The position numbers and the translations under genes were made by a program. Source: a virus. From it: a stretch of 30,875 bases of DNA. The notes beneath the pieces are model-generated. The model saw nothing but the letters and a program-made list of their open reading frames with translations. It was not told where the DNA came from and made no database searches. The stretch is taken from the IMG/VR virus record IMGVR_UViG_3300010331_000031, positions 1 through 30,875 of that record; one strand, given 5' to 3'. Below are positions 6,188 to 14,147 of the stretch, one piece after another. Numbering within the stretch: the first letter of the stretch is position 1; each line of letters starts with the position of its first letter.

Positions 6188-6205
6188 TATCAAGTGTGCT
6201 ATAAT
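6177..6205 (+). promoter_or_regulatory. Perfect-consensus sigma-70 promoter for a short RNA
   Basis: TTGACA (6177-6182), a 17-base spacer and TATAAT (6200-6205), preceded by TGC (extended -10). Both hexamers match consensus at all six positions. The -35 overlaps the stop region of the upstream gene. No gene lies downstream before the terminator at 6302. Confidence 0.85.
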
Positions 6206-6211
6206 ACCTAA

Positions 6212-6335
6212 TATAGTACGCAAGTACTAAGCACATTGTTCTTACACAACACACCGTTCGTCTTAGGCTAGGATTCTATACCCCTAGCCAAAAACAAGAA
6301 TAGCCCCTAGATTTCTCTAAGGGCTTTTTCTTTTC
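6212..6335 (+). ncRNA. Candidate small RNA of about 120 bases
   Basis: The predicted transcript runs from about 6212 to the T-tract near 6335. It begins with a 6-pair hairpin closed by a GCAA tetraloop (6214-6219 with 6224-6229), continues with a 7-pair hairpin (6266-6272 with 6283-6289) and ends in an intrinsic terminator (6302-6325). The unpaired stretch 6230-6265 could be a seed region for pairing to mRNA. No ORF with a ribosome site is present. Promoter, 5' cap hairpin and terminator together are the typical layout of a bacterial small RNA. Expression is not shown. Confidence 0.65.
6302..6335 (+). terminator. Convergent, probably bidirectional terminator
   Basis: AGCCCCTAGA (6302-6311) pairs with TCTAAGGGCT (6316-6325) with one mismatch, loop TTTC, followed by TTTTCTTTTC. 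Read on the minus strand the same hairpin has a GAAA loop and is followed by ATTCTTGTTTTT, so it can also stop the lysis operon transcribed from the right. Confidence 0.85.
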
Positions 6336-6345
6336 TTGATTTTAT

Positions 6346-6513
6346 CTACAATAGTCCAAGACGGGCTACGAAGACGACTAGTGCTACTAAGCCACCAGCA
6401 ATCCAAGCATATTTGTTGTTAGGTGTCTTGTCGAAAATCATTCCGACTAGAGCCACAACTAAACCTGCTATGAGTGCGATGAGAGCGGCTAAAAGGATTA
6501 CTCCTAGTGTCAT
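6346..6513 (-). CDS. 55-residue two-helix membrane protein of the lysis cassette
   Basis: The minus strand has an ATG at 6513 behind AGGAGG and reads 55 codons to TAG. The product starts MTLGVILLAALIALIAG, has a polar turn FDKTPNNKYAW near residue 30 and a second hydrophobic helix GGLVALVVFVARLGLL. Two hydrophobic helices with a short polar loop fit a holin-like or antiholin-like protein. It is the last gene of the lysis operon, 20 bases after the holin gene, and directly precedes the terminator. Confidence 0.75.
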   Translation of the reverse strand: MTLGVILLAALIALIAGLVVALVGMIFDKTPNNKYAWIAGGLVALVVFVARLGLL

Positions 6514-6533
6514 ATTGCCTCCTATTTAGTTTT

Positions 6534-6740
6534 TTAGAATGGGACAAGTCCCTTAGCAGTTGTGGTTTCATCTTCGTGGATACCCTTGTCGATAGAACGG
6601 AGGATGTATAGGATTGGAACTCCATATGCACCAGCGAGTTCAGGACTCTGGGTAAACAGTAGAATCAACGCACCAGGTAGTGAGAAGATAACTAGACGAG
6701 CTAGCTCTTTCAAAAATGCTACGAGTGTGGTTTTATTCAT
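6534..6740 (-). CDS. Holin
   Basis: A 68-residue protein with two predicted membrane helices (about residues 16-31 and 37-50) and a charged C-terminus RSIDKGIHEDETTTAKG. The segment ELAGAYGVPILYILRSIDKGIHED resembles holins in actinobacteriophage lysis cassettes. Holins pore the cytoplasmic membrane to release or activate the endolysin. The start is ATG 6740 behind AAGGAG; the amidase stop lies 10 bases upstream. Assignment rests on size, helices and location beside the endolysin. Confidence 0.75.
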   Translation of the reverse strand: MNKTTLVAFLKELARLVIFSLPGALILLFTQSPELAGAYGVPILYILRSIDKGIHEDETTTAKGLVPF

Positions 6741-6750
6741 GCTATTCTCC

Positions 6751-8112
6751 TTATGACTTAAAGTTTTTAAATAGGTTACTTAAGAATTGTATCACATAAG
6801 CAACTAGTTTTTCAAGTACACTTACACGTTGTTCTAGGTCAGTATCAGGGTTCTTTATTTCAGTATCACTTAGGTATACTGTTTCAATAACTTCCTTACT
6901 GCCTTCGAGAACAAGTAGGTCTTTACCGATTATCTGAGTAGCGTGGGTTACACGAACCTTTGTATTGATAGGTAAACGACGGAGAACATTACCATTTACA
7001 ATGTCTAGTACAGGTGTCTCTGAACGTGTCCAGAAGTCCTTGTCTTCAATGTCTTGTAGGTTCTTCAACCATTCTGGCTTTTCCTCTACTGGAACCTCTA
7101 AAGGAGTACCAAGTTCGCTTGCGAGTATACCATTAGCGATATTACCATTAGCTGAGTAACTTGAAATTAGGAACTTAACACCACCTACAATAGTTTCTTT
7201 AGCTATGTCTACTTGTGTACCCTTAGCAATCAGAACGTCTTTGAGTGGCTCTAGTGTTATAAGGTTGATTACCTTAGCACCGCCAGCTGGAAGTACAGAA
7301 AGTTTAACGTCTGTGATGTCTTTAAGGTTACGAATCCACTCTGCAACTGCTGGAACTTCAACAAATGGAGTTGCGTTAGCTGAACGGAAACCTTGTGCTA
7401 GTTCTTTGTCAGAGCTGTATTGAGTGCGATACCATACAGAGCCATCACTCATAGTGAGTTTTTGTTTGATGTCTACTTGTTCATTAGCCTTGAATACTTT
7501 ACCATTACCAGCGTCTCCACCATTAGGAATACCTTCTAGAATACAGTCTTGGGTGAATACAAACTTTTTAACAGGGTTATATACATCACGAGCGACTTCC
7601 TTAATAGCAGGAGGCGTAGGTGTTACTGGTGCTGGGGCATTGATTTGTCGAGCACGAATTGCGATACGATTAAGGTAATAGTTACCAGGACATTGTGTAG
7701 CTTTCCATGAGTTGTGAGGAACAAGGGGAATCTCTCGTCCGTAATAACGCCATGTTTCTGCTACGTCTTGGGCTACTGCTTCATAGTCTTCATCACGACA
7801 ACGAGGGTCACATTCAAACCCTAGAGATGTTGCATTACCCTTGGCGTTACCTGCGTGCCAAGCTGCGTCTAAATAGTCAACAATGACTGCTACACGACTA
7901 CCTGTACCTGTGATGATATCGTGGGCAGAGGCTTGTGAACGGGGATTACAAAGCCATGCAATAACACCCTCATAGCTAGGGTTAGTGTTAGGGTCTCCCC
8001 ACCAGTGAATCGTAATGGTATCAATGGAGCGAGGGTATCCGAAAGCTCCTCGTACAGAAGCGTTTCCAGTATAATTGGGTGAGTTTTTACTATAGTCTAC
8101 GTTATTTGCCAT
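6751..8112 (-). CDS. N-acetylmuramoyl-L-alanine amidase endolysin
   Basis: A 453-residue protein starting at ATG 8112 (AAGGAA upstream; the stop of the previous gene is one base before). Residues 25-155 form an Amidase_2/PGRP domain with zinc ligands His36 (TIHWW), His133 (PHNSW) and Cys141 (QCPG) and a DAAWHAGN substrate loop. A Pro-rich linker follows at about 165-175. The C-terminal region has SH3-like beta segments, two of which begin with a related EW(I/L)(R/K)NL(K/Q)DI motif (about 265 and 340), probably wall-binding repeats, and ends in a short coiled coil and hydrophobic helix. The enzyme cuts the bond between MurNAc and the stem peptide. It sits between membrane proteins and the holin. 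Confidence 0.9.
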   Translation of the reverse strand: MANNVDYSKNSPNYTGNASVRGAFGYPRSIDTITIHWWGDPNTNPSYEGVIAWLCNPRSQASAHDIITGTGSRVAVIVDYLDAAWHAGNAKGNATSLGFECDPRCRDEDYEAVAQDVAETWRYYGREIPLVPHNSWKATQCPGNYYLNRIAIRARQINAPAPVTPTPPAIKEVARDVYNPVKKFVFTQDCILEGIPNGGDAGNGKVFKANEQVDIKQKLTMSDGSVWYRTQYSSDKELAQGFRSANATPFVEVPAVAEWIRNLKDITDVKLSVLPAGGAKVINLITLEPLKDVLIAKGTQVDIAKETIVGGVKFLISSYSANGNIANGILASELGTPLEVPVEEKPEWLKNLQDIEDKDFWTRSETPVLDIVNGNVLRRLPINTKVRVTHATQIIGKDLLVLEGSKEVIETVYLSDTEIKNPDTDLEQRVSVLEKLVAYVIQFLSNLFKNFKS

Positions 8113-8113
8113 A

Positions 8114-8530
8114 TTATTCCTTATTAGTTTTATTATAACCATTTCCTATTATTCCGTCAATAGCTTGGTCTTTAAATAGTTCATATTCTTTACGCATAGT
8201 AACTAACATATCTCTCAACTCTTTATTTTCCTTGCGAGAAAGTCCAAGTTCTTGATGTGTAATAGCTAAAGAGTTTTCTAGTTTACGTACCATAGCACGA
8301 GTATCAGATAGTTCATCTTCTAATTCTAACATCAGTTTCGCCTTCCTTCCATCTTCTATATCTTTCTGTTTAATAAGTCTTTCATACCCATCAAACATTT
8401 GTTCCATTCTATCTTTTGGTTCTTTTTCTGCTCTAATCTTTTGTACCTTTTTAGAGGCAACATTAACAATGTAAGCAATAGCTATGCCACTAATAGCAGA
8501 AATTAACGGTACATATAGTGATTCGTTCAT
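8114..8530 (-). CDS. Membrane-anchored coiled-coil protein of the lysis cassette
   Basis: A 138-residue protein with one N-terminal hydrophobic helix (about residues 5-26), a basic stretch KKVQKIRAEK and a long coiled coil (about 40-125). Its ATG overlaps the stop of the upstream gene (TAATG). Similar short proteins, one helix plus coiled coil, accompany lysA and holin in many actinobacteriophages. The role there is unclear; control of lysis or a second holin is possible. A spanin function is unlikely if the host has no outer membrane. Confidence 0.7.
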   Translation of the reverse strand: MNESLYVPLISAISGIAIAYIVNVASKKVQKIRAEKEPKDRMEQMFDGYERLIKQKDIEDGRKAKLMLELEDELSDTRAMVRKLENSLAITHQELGLSRKENKELRDMLVTMRKEYELFKDQAIDGIIGNGYNKTNKE

Positions 8531-8991
8531 TACTTTTTATCCAATTTAATATCTTTAGGCTCTGCATTAGCTGGTGGAAAAAACCAAATATAAGACGCCA
8601 TCTGCAACAATGCAACTGTAATCCATAACAAAGTTAAGAATATTGTTCCAGAGTGAGTAAATACTCTTATAATAAGGGCAACCATCCATGCGGCTTTAAC
8701 TGATACGCCTATAAATAAAGTTTTTCTTGCAAGATTCCAATTATTAGACCAAAGAGCAAATAATTTTAATAATCCTATAAGAATAAAGACTATGCCCCAA
8801 AATTTAAACGTAAATATATCATTTACAATTAATAAAGACGCTGCCAATCTACTATCATCTATAGTAAACAAGAAACTTAATCCTAATACTACATTGAATA
8901 TAGCCATTATTAACACAGTTGAATATGCTAGTGGCGAAACAAGTTTTAACTTTGGTCGTGCACGTTGAATATTTTTTGTAATATTATTCAT
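8530..8991 (-). CDS. Four-helix membrane protein of the lysis cassette
   Basis: 153 residues from ATG 8991, or 161 from an in-frame GTG at 9015; neither start has a strong ribosome site. Four hydrophobic segments are visible, starting near LVSPLAYSTVLIMAIF, FTFKFWGIVFILIGLL, LFIGVSVKAAWMVALII and IFLTLLWITVALLQM. The C-terminus is short, polar and lysine-rich. The gene overlaps the end of the 1450-residue protein and the start of the next gene, so it is translated with the late operon. It could be a holin partner or a membrane protein altering the infected cell envelope; no family is recognised. Confidence 0.75.
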   Translation of the reverse strand: MNNITKNIQRARPKLKLVSPLAYSTVLIMAIFNVVLGLSFLFTIDDSRLAASLLIVNDIFTFKFWGIVFILIGLLKLFALWSNNWNLARKTLFIGVSVKAAWMVALIIRVFTHSGTIFLTLLWITVALLQMASYIWFFPPANAEPKDIKLDKK

Positions 8992-11900
8992 CTGTTTTAC
9001 TTCTGGTGCTTTCACTTCGTTTAGTTAATGTAATATATACGTTGCTTGTTAACTGGTCTTTCAACTCAGTATCGAGGTCAGGATACTTCTTATAGAAGTC
9101 TATAAGTTTCTGGTCAACCTTGTCGTTGTATGCTTTGGCGGCTCTCTTAGCGGCTTCAGGACGACCCTCTTTGAATAACTTAGTTACTTCTTTGTTTGCG
9201 TCAGTTCTGCCAGTTATCTTATCAGTTGCTTTAAAGAATTGATAGTACTGGTCTTGAAGTCCTGCGGGAGCGTCCTTTACAGCCTGTGAATCAGATTCAC
9301 TTAATGCACCGCCTCCTGGTTTGCCCATGTTGTCAATGTATTCACGACCTTCTGGTGTAGAGTATTGACCAAAGATGTTACGCTGTAAATCACTTTCTGG
9401 GTTAGTTTGAAACCTCATACCACCCTTGTCAGTTTCAGAGTATCCTTGTTCGCTAGCCTTAATACCTTCGAGTGAACGCTTACCTTGTGAATAACCTGGT
9501 ATTAAGAAACTTGGTAGAAGTTCAGTAAAGAACTCAGCTTGACGTTCTGTACGAGTAATGTTATCACCTGATTCAGAATACTTGTCTCCTGATTGTGATG
9601 TGAACGCACCCATGACACCAGTCTTGTACTCGCTACCGAAGATAAACTGTAGTGCTGGTGAGCTGTATGTTTGTGCGTTGAATGGGTTAGGTACAACTTC
9701 ATCTTGTCCCGTTACGTTACCGATAACTTGTCCTACACCATAGATTGCTCCTAGTGTGAAGACTCCCTTAGAAATGTCATCAATGTCTTTCATGAACTCA
9801 GCACGAGTAATTGATTGTCCCTTAAGACCGTGACCAATAATATCTGCACCACCCCTAATTGACTTAGCACCAATTTCAGCACTACGTACAACCATACCAG
9901 GAACGAATGTAACCATTGAGCCCAGTGTCTTTGCGACTTGTGATTTAAAAGCGTGAGGTGTTTCTAGCTTGCTAAAGTTCTGGTTGACTTCGTTTACTCT
10001 TTCGTAAATATATCGTTCAGAAGCAATCTCATCTAGACCCATGCGGTCAGCTTTAAGTTTAGCACCATAGTAAGTAGACATACGTAGGAATCGGTCAGCA
10101 CCAGTAATACCAGCATAAGCAAATTTGTTTCCCATATTAGTGTATTTGTTCAGTGTTTGTTCAGGAAGGATGTGTGAAGACCCTTCAAATACGCCCATAC
10201 GAGCCATGTGCTTAAACTCAGTTGTCTCAGTACGAGTCAGTGTGTTCTTAGCAAGTTTACCAGTTAGTGTCATACCTTTAAAGAGTCCATAGATTGAACC
10301 ATCTAAGTTTAGAGACCCTGGTAGTAATGCCACCTGTGAGAGTGTGTTAACTGCTGATGTAGCAGAGAAACCAATGTGGGATAGCGACATAGCACTTCGG
10401 AAACCACGTAGGCTCTTAGTACCCAAGTTAGTTGTGAGAGCAGAACCAGGAAGGTTTTCAGTTAAGCTGTTAAACCAATCGTCCAAGTTACGGTCTACGT
10501 CTGCTTTAGTACCACGCATTTTGTCAATCTCAGCTTGGAAGAACTTTTGAGCACCTCGTTCTGGTGTCAACTCTTTAGCATTCGCAAAGGCTTGCATAGT
10601 AGGTTCAAGGTTTACTTTAGTATTAGCTGCGTTCATGTATGAGTCAGTAGCTTTCCAGAAGTCTTCCTTGTAGCCCTCAGCACCTTCACGTTTCTTCAAG
10701 AATCGGTTAGAGTAGTCTCCATTTTCTTTAATGAAGTCTTCATACTTAGCTACGTTATCTTTACCAACCATCTCTTTAATCTGTTCGTTCAGCTTATTGA
10801 TGTGTGTCTCTTTACGCTTGAGGTCTCCACCTTCAAGTTTACCAGAGTCAAGTGCTTCTTGTGCTTTCTTTAGTCGTAGTTGGATTTCAAGTAGCTTAGG
10901 CTGTTTGCTTGCGTCTACGAATAGGTGAGGAATGTAGTAGTCTTGTGCAAGTAGTTCATCTGGGAGTCCCATTTGCTTACCAAGTTCTTTACGGGCAGTT
11001 TGCCATTCTTCAACAACCTTACGTCCACCAGGGGTAAGGCGTTTGAATGCACCAGCGTCACCATTAGCGGCTTGGAAAAGGTCTTTACTTTTATTACCCT
11101 TAGCAACAGTTCCCCATTCCTTAACGGTTTCTTTAATACCATAGGCTTGTTTGTTGTAGGCTAAGATAGCGTCACTACGTTGGTCGGCTAGCTTGCTGAA
11201 TCCAGCAGAGCGTAACCAGTTAGCAGGTTGTGTCCAGATACGTCCTAGTTTAGCACCAGCACCAACAGTAGTATTAGATACTTGTTCTAGGGCATCATCA
11301 AGAACCTGAGCGGTTTGTCCCTCAGTCTTAGGAATTTCTGGGTTAGATGTCTTTAGTTCAGTAGCCTCAAACTTAGCACGTTCTGAGTTTAGTTCTTGGT
11401 AGCGAGTAAACTGTTTAGACTTGGAAGCACCGTCTGCAATGAGAGGGTGAGTACCATCTTGCATATACATGAGTTCTTCGTCAACATCTTTAAGTGATTT
11501 GTTGTCGTTCTCGTAACGCTTACCTGCGTCTTCGTATCGACTTTCAAGTTTAGCTTTTTTCTGTTCTAGGAATGTTTTATGTTCTGCAATCTTAGCTTCA
11601 TTAGGTGTTTGAGCAATCTTACTAGCTTCCGCACGAGCAATCTCTGCTTGTTTATTAGCTACGTTGTCGATAGCTTGCTGTGCGTCCATCTTTTGTGTCT
11701 GTACAGTCTTTTCTGCTTCATCAAGCATTTGTACTTCTACGGCACCTTCTGGGTCTTTCTGTAAGAGTTCATCAATACGTCCTTGCTGTGCTTTAGCTAG
11801 GTCATCATATCGTTTGTTAACTTCTGTAGACAGGTCTGGGAAAGCGTCAGGAGCAAAACCACTGTTAGGGTCATCTGCCATCTGCTTTAGGTTTTCAAGG

Positions 11901-13336
11901 TCGCTTGCACGTTTAGCTTCAATGTCATCTAGTTTAGTCTTAATGTCATCTACTTTACGAGCTAGTGGATTTTTAACACGAAGGTCATTGTAGTATTTAA
12001 TCTGGTCATCAGCGTCAGCAATAGCTTTAGAAGCCTCTGGCATACCAGGGACTTTCTGCACATCAGACATCATTTCTTCGTATTTAGCGTCAGCGGCTTC
12101 TTTATTAAGGAGACCATTATTCGCTTGATACTCAGGTGTATCAACCTCAGACATACGTCGGTCGATATCAGTAATACGAGTCTTGATGTTAGTGTTGCTT
12201 GCTGTAGCACCGTCAGATAGAACGTCAAACTTCTTAGTATTATGTGCTTCTTCAAGGATGTTATCAACCTCTTTTTGGAAGTTCTTACCACTCATATCAG
12301 CACCCTTAAGAGCATTCAACTTGTCAGCGAATGTCTTAGGAAGTTCAGCAGAGTCTAATTGTTCAAGTGCCGTAGCTAATTGTTTAGAGTTTTTAGCCGT
12401 TCTCATTGTGCGAGTAAGTGTGGAAAGACCACTACCAGTTAAACCGATAGCTACGTCTATTGCTGTATTAGCACCAATGTTCTCTGGTGTAAGCTGTGTA
12501 GGGTCTTTGATTGCACCCACTCCTGTAGCTGCGGCTCCACCAACCACGTTAGCGGCTACGTTAGCACCTGTACGAGCTAATGCACTACCCTTTGAGGCTT
12601 TAGATACCCAACCAATACCACGAAAAACTTTTTCAGCACCTGCACCTGGGATAAATGTAGTCATGATATCAGCGGCTATGCGTTGGCTATCGCCTGCAAT
12701 CTTACCTGCTTTAGAATAAGCACCAGTTTCGTTTTGAATTTGTTCAGCTAGTATTTCATCTGGTGTCTTTTGTTTAACACCATCCCAACCTACCTTTGTA
12801 GATTCAAGCGAAGTAAGACCAGTTTGTTTGTCTCTAAGACCGGCTGTATCCATAAAATCAGCAGTTCTTTTAGTTGTTTCATCTTGGTTAAAACCTGAAC
12901 CAACAAAGTTTACTGCATTAGCGGCACTTTCAACAGCTCCGCCCATGAATGCTTTGTTAGATTCATCTGCAAAGTTGCCAATGTTATTGATGTTGCGTAC
13001 TACGCCTTCACCGAATGACTCAGTATATTTTATCTGCTTATCATCTTTAATGATGTAAGGGTCAAGCTTTTTTACTTTTTCATACTCTGGGTTATTTTCG
13101 TCTTTTAAAATGTTATCCCATATTTGACGAGATGACTTAAATCCATCTTTGTTCTTTACTTCATCATTGTAGCCCTGAATGAGTTTCTTTTCTTCATCAG
13201 TAAGGTCTTCGTATGCTGGGCGTGAATCTGCCTCCTGTGAGCCTCCATATTCTTCATATACAGACTTGCCACTTGAGGAACCCCAAAGATTAGAACCGCT
13301 ATCGTTCTTGCTTTTGCTTTCCCATAATCCAGCCAT
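8984..13336 (-). CDS. Very large internal virion / DNA-ejection protein
   Basis: A 1450-residue protein starting at ATG 13336 behind GGAGG; TAATG couples it to the previous gene. The N-terminal 190 residues are polar. Residues about 190-310 hold Gly/Ala-rich amphipathic or membrane-active helices (IMTTFIPGAGAEKVF, NVVGGAAATGVGAI). About 320-680 is coiled coil rich in Lys, Glu and Ala. The rest is mixed, with further hydrophobic helices near residues 980-1080 and 1180-1260. No lysozyme, protease or polymerase motif is evident. Size, helices and position between tail genes and lysis genes match podoviral internal virion proteins (T7 gp15/gp16 role), which form the trans-envelope DNA channel. 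Large polyvalent phage proteins are an alternative comparison. Confidence 0.65.
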   Translation of the reverse strand: MAGLWESKSKNDSGSNLWGSSSGKSVYEEYGGSQEADSRPAYEDLTDEEKKLIQGYNDEVKNKDGFKSSRQIWDNILKDENNPEYEKVKKLDPYIIKDDKQIKYTESFGEGVVRNINNIGNFADESNKAFMGGAVESAANAVNFVGSGFNQDETTKRTADFMDTAGLRDKQTGLTSLESTKVGWDGVKQKTPDEILAEQIQNETGAYSKAGKIAGDSQRIAADIMTTFIPGAGAEKVFRGIGWVSKASKGSALARTGANVAANVVGGAAATGVGAIKDPTQLTPENIGANTAIDVAIGLTGSGLSTLTRTMRTAKNSKQLATALEQLDSAELPKTFADKLNALKGADMSGKNFQKEVDNILEEAHNTKKFDVLSDGATASNTNIKTRITDIDRRMSEVDTPEYQANNGLLNKEAADAKYEEMMSDVQKVPGMPEASKAIADADDQIKYYNDLRVKNPLARKVDDIKTKLDDIEAKRASDLENLKQMADDPNSGFAPDAFPDLSTEVNKRYDDLAKAQQGRIDELLQKDPEGAVEVQMLDEAEKTVQTQKMDAQQAIDNVANKQAEIARAEASKIAQTPNEAKIAEHKTFLEQKKAKLESRYEDAGKRYENDNKSLKDVDEELMYMQDGTHPLIADGASKSKQFTRYQELNSERAKFEATELKTSNPEIPKTEGQTAQVLDDALEQVSNTTVGAGAKLGRIWTQPANWLRSAGFSKLADQRSDAILAYNKQAYGIKETVKEWGTVAKGNKSKDLFQAANGDAGAFKRLTPGGRKVVEEWQTARKELGKQMGLPDELLAQDYYIPHLFVDASKQPKLLEIQLRLKKAQEALDSGKLEGGDLKRKETHINKLNEQIKEMVGKDNVAKYEDFIKENGDYSNRFLKKREGAEGYKEDFWKATDSYMNAANTKVNLEPTMQAFANAKELTPERGAQKFFQAEIDKMRGTKADVDRNLDDWFNSLTENLPGSALTTNLGTKSLRGFRSAMSLSHIGFSATSAVNTLSQVALLPGSLNLDGSIYGLFKGMTLTGKLAKNTLTRTETTEFKHMARMGVFEGSSHILPEQTLNKYTNMGNKFAYAGITGADRFLRMSTYYGAKLKADRMGLDEIASERYIYERVNEVNQNFSKLETPHAFKSQVAKTLGSMVTFVPGMVVRSAEIGAKSIRGGADIIGHGLKGQSITRAEFMKDIDDISKGVFTLGAIYGVGQVIGNVTGQDEVVPNPFNAQTYSSPALQFIFGSEYKTGVMGAFTSQSGDKYSESGDNITRTERQAEFFTELLPSFLIPGYSQGKRSLEGIKASEQGYSETDKGGMRFQTNPESDLQRNIFGQYSTPEGREYIDNMGKPGGGALSESDSQAVKDAPAGLQDQYYQFFKATDKITGRTDANKEVTKLFKEGRPEAAKRAAKAYNDKVDQKLIDFYKKYPDLDTELKDQLTSNVYITLTKRSESTRSKTDE

Positions 13337-14082
13337 TAGAATCCTCCACCCTTGTAGAAGGCTCCTGTGTTTTTAACTAGGTAGTTGTAAGCGGCTACTG
13401 GGTTCTTACCTACGTTGTCCATGTAATATGTAGCTGCTTTTCGGTCGCCTGCTGAACCAGCTGCAAGTAGCGATACTAGGTTCGAAATACCACCACCTTG
13501 AGACCTGACTGCTGTTGCAAGGTCAACTCCACCAGTTGTGTTATAACCACCAGCACCATTCTTAGCCCATGAATATGTAACAGGTGTAGCTGCGGCTTGA
13601 CGAGCGTTATCAGAAGCCATCTTAGCACGTTCAAGTGATTGCTGTGCTGAGAACTTCTCTTTTTCCCATTGCATTTGACGTTGTTCAGATAGATATGCTT
13701 CTAATGATTTTTGTTGTCCTTGACGAGTATCCATAGCCCGAAGTTGTCGGTCTTGATTTATCTTTGACAATGCGTCATCAAGTGCTAGATTCGAGTCATT
13801 CTCTTGTGTAGAAAGCTGTGTAAGACCTGGAAGATATTTTGTTGATAAATAGTTGGCTTGTTCATCTGCTGTGATTCCACCAAAAGAAATACCACGACCT
13901 GTCATCTGGTTATTAATTGTGTTGAATCCCTGAACCTTTTCAGCTCCTAGTGCTTGGCGTTGAGCCTCGAACTGTGTAGGAATTTGTGCTCGACGCTTTG
14001 CGATAACGTCCATACTTCCTTGGTAAACTGGATTAAGGTCAGCAACGATTTGCTCTACTGATTGTACTACTGGTTCTGCCAT
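13336..14082 (-). CDS. Putative internal core protein
   Basis: A 248-residue, mainly helical protein rich in Gln and Ala, with a coiled-coil centre (about 100-165) and a Gly-rich C-terminus ending in YKGGGF. It starts at ATG 14082 behind AAAAGGAACC and has its own promoter upstream. It is directly coupled to the giant putative ejection protein. Position and composition suggest a small internal virion protein comparable in role to T7 gp14 or gp15, but no family motif is seen. A virion assembly chaperone is an alternative. Confidence 0.55.
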   Translation of the reverse strand: MAEPVVQSVEQIVADLNPVYQGSMDVIAKRRAQIPTQFEAQRQALGAEKVQGFNTINNQMTGRGISFGGITADEQANYLSTKYLPGLTQLSTQENDSNLALDDALSKINQDRQLRAMDTRQGQQKSLEAYLSEQRQMQWEKEKFSAQQSLERAKMASDNARQAAATPVTYSWAKNGAGGYNTTGGVDLATAVRSQGGGISNLVSLLAAGSAGDRKAATYYMDNVGKNPVAAYNYLVKNTGAFYKGGGF

Positions 14083-14113
14083 TTAGGTTCCTTTTATTTT
14101 ATTCTCTTAGCAT

Positions 14114-14142
14114 ACTATAACATATAGTTGCAGTTATGTTAA
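14114..14142 (-). promoter_or_regulatory. Promoter of the ejection/lysis operon with an inverted repeat
   Basis: On the minus strand: TTAACA (14137-14142), a 17-base spacer and TATAGT (14114-14119), preceded by TGT (extended -10). A 7-base inverted repeat, 14118-14124 and 14135-14141, sits between and into the two boxes and could be an operator. Confidence 0.65.
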
Positions 14143-14147
14143 TACCT

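Noticed and set aside
12183-12719. 178-codon plus-strand open frame opposite the ejection protein
   Set aside because: It lies wholly inside the large late gene, on the strand opposite to all transcription signals of that region.
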